This document shows positions 1-7,998 of a stretch of 64,000 nt of DNA, in pieces (position 1 is the first letter of the stretch; each line of letters starts with the position of its first letter). The stretch covers positions 1 through 64,000 of the forward strand of contig PNKX01000020.1 in the NCBI GenBank assembly GCA_013822725.1, given 5' to 3'. The position numbers were made by a program, and so were the translations under genes. Under the pieces are notes generated by a model that saw nothing but the letters and a program-made list of their open reading frames with translations, had not been told where the DNA came from and searched no databases. The stretch is from Pirellula sp. Its GTDB lineage: Bacteria; Planctomycetota; Planctomycetia; Pirellulales; Lacipirellulaceae.

Positions 1-190
1 ACTCAATAATCCTTCACGGCGTTGCCTTTCAGGGTTGTGGGCCCCATTGATTGCTTACCTAGGGTAAATCGCTGCGCGATCAACCCTAGGCTGATTGCTT
101 GAACGCCTTCAGCGTTCCAATGCAGAGGGTGTCATGCGCTCGACCACAAGGGTGAGAGCATGCCCTCTTCACAAACTGAAAACCCAATTG
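1..190. repeat. Intergenic repeat cluster (CAACCCT / AACGCCTTCAGCGTT type)
   Basis: There is no gene before the end of the first protease. The stretch holds short palindromic words: a TTTCAGGGTTGTGGG segment, an ACCTAGGGT...ACCCTAGG inverted pair around GCTGCGCG, and the palindrome AACGCCTTCAGCGTT. The same words in similar order recur at about 55285-55508, so this is one copy of a dispersed non-coding repeat. Confidence 0.55.
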
Positions 191-197
191 CTTAGGC

Positions 198-1436
198 CTA
201 CGGAGCCGAAACCGGCTTCGGTCGCGCGGCTGACTTGGCGGCTGGCGCTTCGTTCGCGGCGGGGGCTTCGAGCTCTTCTTCCAACTCTTCGGCCGCTTCG
301 GCCTCGGGGGAGTTCTGCTTCACCAGCAGATGCTCTTTCATCAACTCGGTCAGCGCGCCCTGCACTGCGTCGACCGGGAGAGCGTACGATTCAGTCCGTC
401 CAGCCCGAGCGATGTTGAAGCCGACGACGCGACCTTCGAGGTCGACCACCGGGCCGCCGCAATCGGTAGGGCGCAGCACCGTGTCGTGTTGGAAGGCGAG
501 CGGGAACCCAAAGCGGCGGACGCTCAGCTTGCCGCCGAGGTTGTTTTGGAACTCGCTGCGACCCATCGGCAGACCGGGGAAGTCGCCCGATAGCGTGGCG
601 TGAAGCGTCACTTCTTTGCCGGCGCGATCGACGAGCAGTTCGACCTCGTCACCGGGGTTAAAGGAGCCGACGATCTCACGCAGCTTCTCGCGGCTGGGAG
701 TTTTCTCACCGTTCACGCTGAGAATGAGGTCGTCCTTCTCGACGCCCGCCTCCTCAGCGGCGCTGTCCGGGAAGACTTGCACAATGAGCGCCTGCTCTTC
801 GTCGAGTTGCACGCCGAGGATGCCGGCCTGAGGGGGAATCACACGCGGGGGAACGCTCACGACGCCGACGGCAACCGGGTCCTTCGACCGCCCCACAGTG
901 GCCAGCCAAGAGCCGACCGACGGCGCTGCGCTGACGGCCTTGAGGTCGAGCGACGGGAGTTTGCCGGCGTCGACTTTCAATAAGGCGAGATCATGTTCGC
1001 CGCTCTCGGCGATCGTGGCGGCGGCAAGCTTGCGGCCATCAGGGAGAACAGCCGTGAGGTTGCCGCAGAGAGGGGTCGCCTTGGTGACAATCCACCCGTC
1101 GGGGCTAATGATGCCGCCGAGGGCAAGATGCTTGCCGTCGCACTGGATACTGACGGTGGCTTCGCTGGCATTTTTCACGACGTCGCGGAACGCGGCGCGA
1201 ACCTGCGGGCCGTCGGTTAGCCGCCAGCGCGGGACGAAAAGCCGTTCCATGCCGAACGTGTCGTCGGTCGCGGCGACGTCCTCGGCTGACTCGCGCGACT
1301 CTTCGCGGTTTCGGCGCGAGCGGGTCGGCGGCTCGTCGGCAAGCGCCGCGGCTACGGGGCTCAGGGCGAGCCAGCCAGCCGCTAGCAGCAATGCGGCGCG
1401 ACGGCCGCTGTGGGTCCGATCATGGAATAACTTCAT
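198..1436 (-). CDS. Secreted trypsin-like PDZ protein with degenerate active site
   Basis: A 412-residue protein with a Sec-type signal peptide (about residues 12-34, Ala/Leu-rich). Residues 90-200 look like the first barrel of an HtrA/S1C protease: GGIISPDGWIVTKAT replaces the usual VLT-AAH block, so the catalytic His position is Thr121. Asp149 is kept in EHDLALLKV. A PDZ domain (about 203-283, GVQLDEE...PDSAAEEAGV) comes next. Only after it does the active-site loop appear, as PTDCGGPVVD with Cys326 where Ser is expected. The PDZ is therefore inside the protease fold. Loss of His and Ser suggests a scaffold or peptide-binding pseudoprotease; a Cys nucleophile cannot be excluded. The tail after residue 370 is Glu/Ala-rich and low in complexity. 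A second S1C protease lies just upstream on the same strand, 115 bases away. Confidence 0.85.
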   Translation of the reverse strand: MKLFHDRTHSGRRAALLLAAGWLALSPVAAALADEPPTRSRRNREESRESAEDVAATDDTFGMERLFVPRWRLTDGPQVRAAFRDVVKNASEATVSIQCDGKHLALGGIISPDGWIVTKATPLCGNLTAVLPDGRKLAAATIAESGEHDLALLKVDAGKLPSLDLKAVSAAPSVGSWLATVGRSKDPVAVGVVSVPPRVIPPQAGILGVQLDEEQALIVQVFPDSAAEEAGVEKDDLILSVNGEKTPSREKLREIVGSFNPGDEVELLVDRAGKEVTLHATLSGDFPGLPMGRSEFQNNLGGKLSVRRFGFPLAFQHDTVLRPTDCGGPVVDLEGRVVGFNIARAGRTESYALPVDAVQGALTELMKEHLLVKQNSPEAEAAEELEEELEAPAANEAPAAKSAARPKPVSAP

Positions 1437-1551
1437 CTGTTCCCCGCCGCAAAAATTGCCGCCTCGCTCTTGGCTACTGATTTAACATATCGAGCGGGCG
1501 ACGCCAAAGATTTTGTTGAAAGGGCCGGCATCGGGCAGTTCGCCAAGGCCT

Positions 1552-2592
1552 TTAATCCTCGTCACTCTCCCCTGCACCGCCTAAAACGGCCGTAATCTCC
1601 AACGACTCCCCCTCGCGGTTGACTGAAAGTTTCAGCCGATCGCCCGCTTCCTTGTGGAAGACGATCCGCTGCAGTTCGTCGAACGTGTTGATCGGGCGAC
1701 CGTCGACGGCGGTGATGACGTCTCCCTCTTTTAACCCCGCTCGCTCAGCCGGCATGCCGGGGAAAATCGCCGTAATGACGCAATTGCCGGCGTCGGCGCT
1801 TCCTTGGACGCCGAGCCGCGGCTTTGGTTCCGCGCCATCTTCGTAGTGGCCGCCCCAGACTTCGCCCTTCACCAGGCGGTCCCAGTCCTCGTTGAACGAG
1901 GTGATGGGGACGTGAAAGTTGTGGGTGACCATGGGGCCGATGCTGCTGTGGATGCCGACGACTTCGCCCTTCATATCGAACAACGGACCGCCGGAGTCGC
2001 CGCCGACAAGTTCGCAATCCGTGCAGAGCAGGCCGTCGCCGCGGAATAACACGCGGCCAAAGCGAACCGGTGGCGCACGGTCCTCGACAATGCCGCCCGG
2101 TTGGCCGATGGTGACGACCCATTGTCCGGCAGCGAGATCGGGGCCTTTGCTCACCGGCACAAACGGCAGGTCTGCCGGCGGGTCGTCGATCTGCATCATG
2201 CCGGCGTCGACGTCATGATCGGCGCCTAACGAGTGGCCGCGGAGGCGGCGGCCGTCGGGGAGTTCGACCCAGCCCTTGCGTCCCGCCTTGCCGACCACGT
2301 GGGCGGCAGTGAGGACCAGACCCTCTTTGTTGACGATTACCCCGCTGCCGGCGGCGCCGCGGATCTCGACCGCGACCGTGGCGGGCATCACGCGGTCGAT
2401 GACTTTTAGGAGCTGATCCTGGATGAGCTTCAACTCGGCGGCGTTCGCGGGAGCCTTGGCCGCAAGCACCTTGGCGGTGTCGGCTGAAGGTTCGAGCGAG
2501 ACAGGCGACGTCGTTTGGGCGGCGAGCGGGAGGGCGAAGCCGCAGCTCAGGGCGAGCGATAGCAGCGGGCGAACGAGGGGGAGTCGGTTCAT
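1552..2592 (-). CDS. Secreted S1C (HtrA/Deg-like) serine protease with PDZ domain
   Basis: A 346-residue periplasmic serine protease. The chosen ATG gives a clear signal peptide (MNRLPLVRPLLSLALS, ending near LAAQ at 26). The frame stays open 55 codons upstream, but that part has no signal peptide and looks non-coding. The catalytic triad is complete: His98 in LTAAHVV, Asp129 in DHDVDAG, Ser200 in GGDSGGP. One PDZ domain (about 240-335, PGMPAERAGLKEGDVI) follows in the usual Deg order. Such enzymes degrade or chaperone misfolded envelope proteins. The degenerate paralogue lies immediately downstream on the same strand, and the two may work as an active/inactive pair (inference). Confidence 0.9.
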   Translation of the reverse strand: MNRLPLVRPLLSLALSCGFALPLAAQTTSPVSLEPSADTAKVLAAKAPANAAELKLIQDQLLKVIDRVMPATVAVEIRGAAGSGVIVNKEGLVLTAAHVVGKAGRKGWVELPDGRRLRGHSLGADHDVDAGMMQIDDPPADLPFVPVSKGPDLAAGQWVVTIGQPGGIVEDRAPPVRFGRVLFRGDGLLCTDCELVGGDSGGPLFDMKGEVVGIHSSIGPMVTHNFHVPITSFNEDWDRLVKGEVWGGHYEDGAEPKPRLGVQGSADAGNCVITAIFPGMPAERAGLKEGDVITAVDGRPINTFDELQRIVFHKEAGDRLKLSVNREGESLEITAVLGGAGESDED

Positions 2593-2762
2593 AAAAGTCC
2601 GGCGTGCAGCGACATGGGACGTGCAGGGGCGGGGTTCTCGGTAATTGTCGCACCGGTCCTGCCGGGCGGCAATGTCGGAGGGGGCGAGAGTGCAGGGTTC
2701 GGGGCAAATGCCAGCCGGAGGGCCACGCCCTACGGGATTCGGCAAGAAATTCAACAATTACT

Positions 2763-2813
2763 GTACATGCGCACTTGATCCATGTACTAACGTATATTAA
2801 CATCAGTAGTTAG
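2763..2813. promoter_or_regulatory. Candidate lexA operator region (inverted repeats)
   Basis: The gap before lexA holds a perfect 7-base inverted repeat, GTACATG (2763-2769) and CATGTAC (2781-2787), followed by CTAAC (2787-2791) and GTTAG (2809-2813). LexA proteins usually repress their own gene through a dyad here, so these are candidates. I do not recognise a published LexA box in them. Confidence 0.35.
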
Positions 2814-2874
2814 GTCCGTTGGCACGGAGCACGCGGCCCGTGTCCCCTTCATCTTTCTATTGGTTGGAATCGCC

Positions 2875-3474
2875 ATGTCACTCGATCAACTCACCACTCG
2901 GCAGCGGGAAGTCTTCGACTTCATCAAAGAGAAGATCAACGGCCGCGGCTATGGCCCGACGGTGCGGGAGATTGGCGAGTACTTCGAAATCAGCTCGCCG
3001 AACGGCGTCATGTGCCATCTGAAGGCGCTGGAGAAGAAGGGGATCATCACCCGCGAACCGAATATGTCGCGTGCGATTCAGATGACCGAAATCGGCCGGG
3101 ACGAAGGCTTCCCGCTGGTCGGTCAAGTCGCGGCAGGCAACCTGACCGAAGCGATCGAACAAGCCGAACGGCTGAATCTCGACGAATTCTTCCCCGCGAA
3201 GAAGAACAGCTTCGCATTGCGCGTGAAGGGCGAGTCGATGATCGAAGCCCAGATCGCCGACGGCGACATCGTCATCTGCCGCAAGACGAAGACGGCCCAC
3301 AAGGGCGACATCGTCGTGGCGCTCACCGACGAAGGCGAGGCGACGCTGAAGTATTGGTATCCCGAAGCGAATCGCATTCGCCTGCAGCCGGCGAATTCTT
3401 CGATGAAGCCGATCTACGCCCGCGACGTCCAGGTGCTGGGGGTGGTGACGGGGGTGATTCGAAAGGTGAGCTGA
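2875..3474 (+). CDS. lexA: LexA SOS repressor/autoprotease
   Basis: A 199-residue LexA. The N-terminal winged helix-turn-helix (residues 1-68, with TTRQREVFDFIKEK and GYGPTVREIG) binds DNA. Its recognition segment SPNGVMCHLKALEKKG departs from the enterobacterial sequence, so the operator probably differs. The C-terminal S24 domain has the Ala87-Gly88 cleavage bond (QVAAGN), nucleophile Ser121 (KGESMIE) and general base Lys159 (ATLKYW). Length is normal for the family. The start MSLDQLTTRQ matches family N-termini; an in-frame ATG five codons earlier is possible. It stands alone, with inverted repeats upstream that may be its own operator. Confidence 0.95.
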   Translation: MSLDQLTTRQREVFDFIKEKINGRGYGPTVREIGEYFEISSPNGVMCHLKALEKKGIITREPNMSRAIQMTEIGRDEGFPLVGQVAAGNLTEAIEQAERLNLDEFFPAKKNSFALRVKGESMIEAQIADGDIVICRKTKTAHKGDIVVALTDEGEATLKYWYPEANRIRLQPANSSMKPIYARDVQVLGVVTGVIRKVS

Positions 3475-4014
3475 CTTACCGCGGGCGCATCGAAATGCCG
3501 ATGTGTTGCTGCGCGCGTGCACAAAAGCCTCCGCATATTGCGATAGTGTGATCCCTTGTTGCTGCAAGCGCCTCGCCAGTTGCGGGGTCGACCTTGGCAG
3601 GGCTTTCCGCCGGTCTGAGTCGAGCCCGGCGAGATTTGATCAACGGGTCATCTAATCTGCGGTTGCTTGTCGACCGTGGCGGATGCGCGGACTTGTTGCC
3701 GCGTTGCCGCCCTGGCGACGGCAACGTTCAGTTCAATCGCCGGCAGCGAGAGACCCCGACTCTCGACGGCCGTCGTTCATGACTGCCAGCTGATCGCCTG
3801 CTTTTCTGTCGGCCGCCCTGCCACTCTGCCATTTGCGCAGACGCCTCACGCAGGTGCGAAAACGCGAAGGGGTTTTGGAGGAGAATTCCCGTTTTAGGCC
3901 GGTTTTGCGGCCATTTTCCTTGACATCACGCCCCTTCATTCGCAGCATGAGGATTGAGAGTTAGAGGCGGCAAATTATCACATTCCTTGATTCGACCATT
4001 GGGAGAGAACGCTA
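3475..4014. other. 540-base gap with no convincing gene
   Basis: No reading frame here resembles a protein. Near its right end is TTGACA (3920-3925), 17 bases before CAGCAT, a weak candidate promoter for the PEP-CTERM gene that follows. GGGAGAG about 10 bases before the ATG at 4015 is a plausible ribosome site. Confidence 0.4.
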
Positions 4015-5550
4015 ATGACTCGCACCGTACGACTGAAATCCCTCGCAGCCATGGCGGCGCTTGCCGCCTCGTTGCCATTCTCATTGGAGGCCGCCCCCTT
4101 CGCCTCGCGCGTCGTGATCTCGGGCGGCACGAACGTCTCGTTCATTCTGAACGAACCGGCTGACGCGCTAGCCTATCGCTTGAATGGCGTTGGTCCGCTG
4201 CAACCGCTCAGCGGCGCCACCAAAGGAACGAAGACGTTCTCGATGAACGCGCCGACTGACACGTTCGAAATCTTCGTGAACAAGATCGACACGGTCGGCT
4301 ACACGATTCCGACCGGTGCAACGATTGCCGCAGTGTCGACCGGCCTCTCGCAAACGACGAACGAGTCGGGTTTCAAGCTGATCAGCGACGACTCGAACGC
4401 GCTCACCCGCTTCAATAGCCCGCGCGGCGTAAGCGTTAGCAACAATCCTAACGCTTCGAACTTTGGCGTCGCCTATGTTGCAAACTCGGCTGCTGGCAAC
4501 ACGACAGGCGTCGTCCGTGCCGTAGGCGACGGTCTGTACGCGATCAACTCCGACCAAAGCGACGCGTACGGATATGGCAACACGGAGAAGGACCCCGGCA
4601 ATCTGTTCGACGCCGTTTCCGCCAGCGCCAACAGCGCCTTCCGAGTCATGGTTTCGGCAACCGGCGAAGTCTATACGGCCGACTTCTCGGATGCGAATGC
4701 GAATGCCAACCGCGCGACTGCAGACTTGTCAGCCGGCGCTCGTTTACTTGCTGGCGTCGGCGGTCCTTCGGCGCTTCCGGTTGGGCAGAATCACGGCAGC
4801 ACGACCGCCGTTTACGTAGAAGGATCGGCTGCCAACGGCGACCTGGTCCTTTACACGTTGGATGAAGATCTGACGAGCGCCCAGTTCGGCGGAGTTTCGA
4901 CGACCGACAAGAACAGTCTGTGGCGTTACAACATTGGTTCCGGCGCATTGCCGTCAAACGTGACGCCGACAAAGGTCAACGCTTCCAACGTCCTGCTCAC
5001 CGCCGCCACCAGCGATCTCGATCGCGGCGCCGACGGTAAGTTCTATCTGGCACAAACGCGCTCAGCCGGCGGCGAAGCTGGTCTCGTTGTCCTCAACGCA
5101 GACGGCACGACGGCGTTTGATTCGCTGTCAGCATCTCGGACGCTATTGGGCAATCCAACTGCTGTCGACATTTTCCGCAACACGCAGGCTATTGCCGTCT
5201 CTCTCGACCAAAAGTGGCTGGCGGTCATGGTCAACAACAGCGACGTCGCCGTGGTGCCGCTGGTCGCAGGTATCCCGGATCTGGCGAATCGCTTGATCGT
5301 CAACACTGGCACCGACATCACTTCGGGCCGTGACATTGCGTTCGACGCCGCAGGCAACATCCACTACGTCAGCAGCGGGCAAGCGCTTTACCGCGTCATC
5401 TCGCCAGGCGGAGCGACCTACGCCAAGACCAGCTGGAACGGTCAGTCCTACAGCTTCAGCGTCTCCGCAGTGCCGGAGCCGTCGACGCTGGGCCTGCTTG
5501 GTTCGGCATGCATTGGGGCGATTGGCTTGGTCCGTCGTCGCCGGGCCTAG
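4015..5550 (+). CDS. PEP-CTERM sorted surface protein, propeller-like
   Basis: A 511-residue exported protein. It begins with a signal peptide (MTRTVRLKSLAAMAALAASL, cleaved around residue 27). It ends with a PEP-CTERM tripartite signal: VPEPSTLGL, a short hydrophobic helix and RRRRA. Proteins with this tail are sorted by the PEP-CTERM/exosortase system to the outer surface or matrix. The middle has Gly/Asp/Ser-rich segments such as DRGADGKFYLAQ and AFDAAGNIHYVS, which resemble beta-propeller blades, but no named domain is certain. A strong terminator follows, so it appears to be a single-gene transcript. Its ligand or role is unknown. Confidence 0.85.
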   Translation: MTRTVRLKSLAAMAALAASLPFSLEAAPFASRVVISGGTNVSFILNEPADALAYRLNGVGPLQPLSGATKGTKTFSMNAPTDTFEIFVNKIDTVGYTIPTGATIAAVSTGLSQTTNESGFKLISDDSNALTRFNSPRGVSVSNNPNASNFGVAYVANSAAGNTTGVVRAVGDGLYAINSDQSDAYGYGNTEKDPGNLFDAVSASANSAFRVMVSATGEVYTADFSDANANANRATADLSAGARLLAGVGGPSALPVGQNHGSTTAVYVEGSAANGDLVLYTLDEDLTSAQFGGVSTTDKNSLWRYNIGSGALPSNVTPTKVNASNVLLTAATSDLDRGADGKFYLAQTRSAGGEAGLVVLNADGTTAFDSLSASRTLLGNPTAVDIFRNTQAIAVSLDQKWLAVMVNNSDVAVVPLVAGIPDLANRLIVNTGTDITSGRDIAFDAAGNIHYVSSGQALYRVISPGGATYAKTSWNGQSYSFSVSAVPEPSTLGLLGSACIGAIGLVRRRRA

Positions 5551-5583
5551 TCCGAACTTGCTGATTGAGTTGTAACAACGAGA

Positions 5584-5616
5584 ACGGCCGTCGCTTTTGG
5601 GCGACGGCCGTTTTTT
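5584..5616 (+). terminator. Rho-independent terminator after the PEP-CTERM gene
   Basis: A perfect 11-base-pair stem, ACGGCCGTCGC (5584-5594) with GCGACGGCCGT (5601-5611), a 6-base loop, then a run of T. It lies 34 bases after the stop at 5550. Confidence 0.9.
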
Positions 5617-5658
5617 GTGCGCCGGGGCCGGGACGGCCCGGCTCGCGGATGGGGGTTA

Positions 5659-5745
5659 TTAATGACGTTTGTTTACGCTGACTTTTTCAGCGTAGCGTTC
5701 GAGAGCGTCGTGGATCGCTTCCATTTCGAGCTCGCAAAGCGTCAT
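5659..5745 (-). pseudogene. Fragment duplicated from the sigma-54 regulator C-terminus
   Basis: Bases 5695-5745 match 6738-6788, inside the response regulator gene, at 48 of 51 positions. Read on the minus strand, the fragment keeps the frame ([19 protein letters not shown] against [19 protein letters not shown]) and then runs into unrelated codons and a stop at 5659. It covers only the linker and the beginning of the FIS helix-turn-helix, so it is a relic. The PEP-CTERM gene at 5767-6594 lies between the fragment and the intact regulator. Confidence 0.75.
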
Positions 5746-5766
5746 AGCGCTCGCTATTCGGTCCTC

Positions 5767-6594
5767 TCAAGCCACCAAGCAATGTGTAGGTCGCCATTGA
5801 TTCTTCAGCAACAGGATGGCGGCGAACCAGACCACTAAAACGCTCGCGCTCGCGGTCGGCTCTGGGACAACGACCATTTCAGTTACAGAGAATGTCGCTT
5901 CAAGGTGCGGGGCGTATCCACTCCACTTGCCGAAATCTATCACTCCGCGACCCCTAGTCACATCGGCAAGCTTCGGCGGCAATTGTGGGCGTTGGTGGTC
6001 GAATGGCATGTTACGACCGATGACGTCGATTGTAATGCCGAAGTCTTCGTAGTTACGAAAGCCTCCGGACGGCCCTGGAAAGCCCTCGGCTTGTGATTTC
6101 ACTGCGGCTTGCTCTAACGAAGCAACGTCCGGCACATACACGTTGTACATAGGATCGTAAGGTTCGTTTGGATAGCTATCGGGCGGGCGTCCGGGATCCT
6201 CAGGATCATAGCCATCTGGGAGCTCGAAAATCCCACTTTCCTTATCCGGCACAACAGGCGGCCTACTAGTTATCGAATATGTATCATTTCCTCGCGGGAC
6301 GTCCGAGATGGCAATTACCCCGGCGTTAACGCTGGCGCTGAAACCGCTGTTCGTTCGAAGCGACAGCTGCCGAATAGACGGATACTGCTCAGAGTGTGGG
6401 TAACCATGAATCATTGGCGAGTTTGCGCTGAAAGCAACATGGCCAATAATCTCATCTCCCACTGAAAGATCAATTGGAACAGCCGATCCTACGCCGGTGA
6501 TTGTGCCGCGATACTTGATCTGAACTAGTTCGCCATGGCAGGGCGAAGCGATTGCCGACGCGAAGGCAACAAACAAGACGAGTCCAAACTTCAT
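5767..6594 (-). CDS. PEP-CTERM surface protein, unknown role
   Basis: A 275-residue exported protein. The start MKFGLVLFVAFASAIA gives a signal peptide cleaved after about residue 21; an ATG six codons upstream would only add charged residues. The C-terminus has the VPEP motif, a hydrophobic helix and a short tail (KNQWRP), i.e. a PEP-CTERM sorting signal with a weaker basic end than usual. The body has a beta-rich start (ELVQIKYRGTITGVG) and a Pro/Asp/Tyr-rich central stretch. No domain is recognised. Its wording is more AT-rich than its neighbours. It sits between a regulator-gene relic and the intact regulator, which suggests insertion at this spot. Confidence 0.75.
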   Translation of the reverse strand: MKFGLVLFVAFASAIASPCHGELVQIKYRGTITGVGSAVPIDLSVGDEIIGHVAFSANSPMIHGYPHSEQYPSIRQLSLRTNSGFSASVNAGVIAISDVPRGNDTYSITSRPPVVPDKESGIFELPDGYDPEDPGRPPDSYPNEPYDPMYNVYVPDVASLEQAAVKSQAEGFPGPSGGFRNYEDFGITIDVIGRNMPFDHQRPQLPPKLADVTRGRGVIDFGKWSGYAPHLEATFSVTEMVVVPEPTASASVLVVWFAAILLLKNQWRPTHCLVA

Positions 6595-6635
6595 GCGCCC
6601 CTCATCAAACATCGTGGATTTCGTTTAGAGTCCGG

Positions 6636-7988
6636 CTACGCCGCCTTCTCCGGCGCCCCTGTTTGATTCAGCTTGTTGTAGAGCGTCTTCAAGCTAATGC
6701 CGAGTTGGTCGGCGGCCTTCGGCTTGTTGCCGGCGTGGCGCTCGAGGGCGTCGTGGATCGCTTCCATTTCGAGCTCGCGAAGCGTCATCACGCCCGGCTT
6801 CTGGCGGGCGGCGCCGACGAGTTGGCGGGAGTCGAAACGCGACGGCAGATGCTCGCGGCGGATCGGGCCGCTGTCGCAGAGGATCGTGGCGTGTTCGATG
6901 ACGTTCGCCAGTTCGCGGACGTTGCCCGGCCAGACGTGGCTGCAGAGGGCGATGATCGCGTCCTCGGCGATACCGGCGTCGGCGTCTTTGCCGCGGCGAT
7001 GGCGCACCAGCAGGTGGCGAGCAAGTTCCGGCACGTCTTCGATCCGCTCGCGGAGCGCCGGCAGCGTGATCTCGAACGTGTTGATGCGATACATCAGATC
7101 TTCGCGGAAATCTTCGCCGGCGACCATCTCGGGCAGATTACGGTGCGTCGCGCAGACGACGCGGACGTCGACCATCACCGGCTTGTTCTCGCCGACGCGA
7201 CGGATCTCGCCGCTTTCGAGCACGCGCAGTAGTTTCGCCTGCATCGCCTTCGGAAGCTCGCCGATTTCGTCGAGGAAGATCGTACCGCCGTGGGCGACTT
7301 CAAACAGGCCGACGCGATGATCGTCGGCGCCGGTAAACGCGCCTTTGCGGTGGCCGAACAGTTCGCTTTCGATCAGCGTTTCGGGGAGCGCGCCGCAGTT
7401 GATCGCCACAAAGGGCATGTGCGCGCGGGTGCTATGGTCATGGAGCGAGCGGGCCACCAGTTCCTTGCCGGTGCCGGTTTCGCCGAGGATCAGCACGGTC
7501 GACCCGGTGGGGGCGACGCGCTCGATCAGCATGCGCACCTTCTGCATCGACGGCGTGTTGCCGATGAGGCGCGGGGCGCCTTCGAGCCGGCGGACCTGGT
7601 GCTCCAGCGCACGATTCTTCTGCTCGAGGAGCTTCTTTTCGGTGACGCGCTTCAGGAGCGCTTCGATCTCGATCAGCCGGCAGGGCTTCGTGAGATAGTC
7701 GAAGGCGCCGTGACGGAGCGCCGCGATCGCCGTGTCGAGCGAGCTTTTGCCAGTGAGGACGACCGCCTCGGTGCCGGGCGACGTCTCTTTGCACTTGGCG
7801 ATCACGCCGATGCCATCGAGTCCCGGCATGTCGAGGTCGACGATGATGCAGTCGTAGGTGTTCTTCTCGAGCGCCGCGACGGCCGTGAGCCCGTCGGGGC
7901 AGACGGTGGCGCGATGGCCCAGGCGCGGCAGCTCAAGCTTCATCAGCTCTTGCAGCGAAGGCTCGTCGTCGGCGAACAGCAGGGTCAA
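6636..7988 (-). CDS. NtrC-family sigma-54 response regulator
   Basis: A 450-residue activator with three domains in order. The receiver domain (1-120) has acidic residues at 7-8, phospho-acceptor Asp51 in VDLDMPG and Lys in YLTKPC. The AAA+ sigma-54 interaction domain (about 135-370) has Walker A GETGTGKE, the sigma-54 contact loop GAFTGA and Walker [11 protein letters not shown]. The C-terminal FIS-type helix-turn-helix is [20 protein letters not shown]. It should drive sigma-54 promoters when phosphorylated. The kinase gene ends 10 bases upstream on the same strand, so the two form an operon and very likely a cognate pair. Targets are not evident in the window. Confidence 0.93.
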   Translation of the reverse strand: MTLLFADDEPSLQELMKLELPRLGHRATVCPDGLTAVAALEKNTYDCIIVDLDMPGLDGIGVIAKCKETSPGTEAVVLTGKSSLDTAIAALRHGAFDYLTKPCRLIEIEALLKRVTEKKLLEQKNRALEHQVRRLEGAPRLIGNTPSMQKVRMLIERVAPTGSTVLILGETGTGKELVARSLHDHSTRAHMPFVAINCGALPETLIESELFGHRKGAFTGADDHRVGLFEVAHGGTIFLDEIGELPKAMQAKLLRVLESGEIRRVGENKPVMVDVRVVCATHRNLPEMVAGEDFREDLMYRINTFEITLPALRERIEDVPELARHLLVRHRRGKDADAGIAEDAIIALCSHVWPGNVRELANVIEHATILCDSGPIRREHLPSRFDSRQLVGAARQKPGVMTLRELEMEAIHDALERHAGNKPKAADQLGISLKTLYNKLNQTGAPEKAA

Positions 7989-7998
7989 TCCTTGACCG

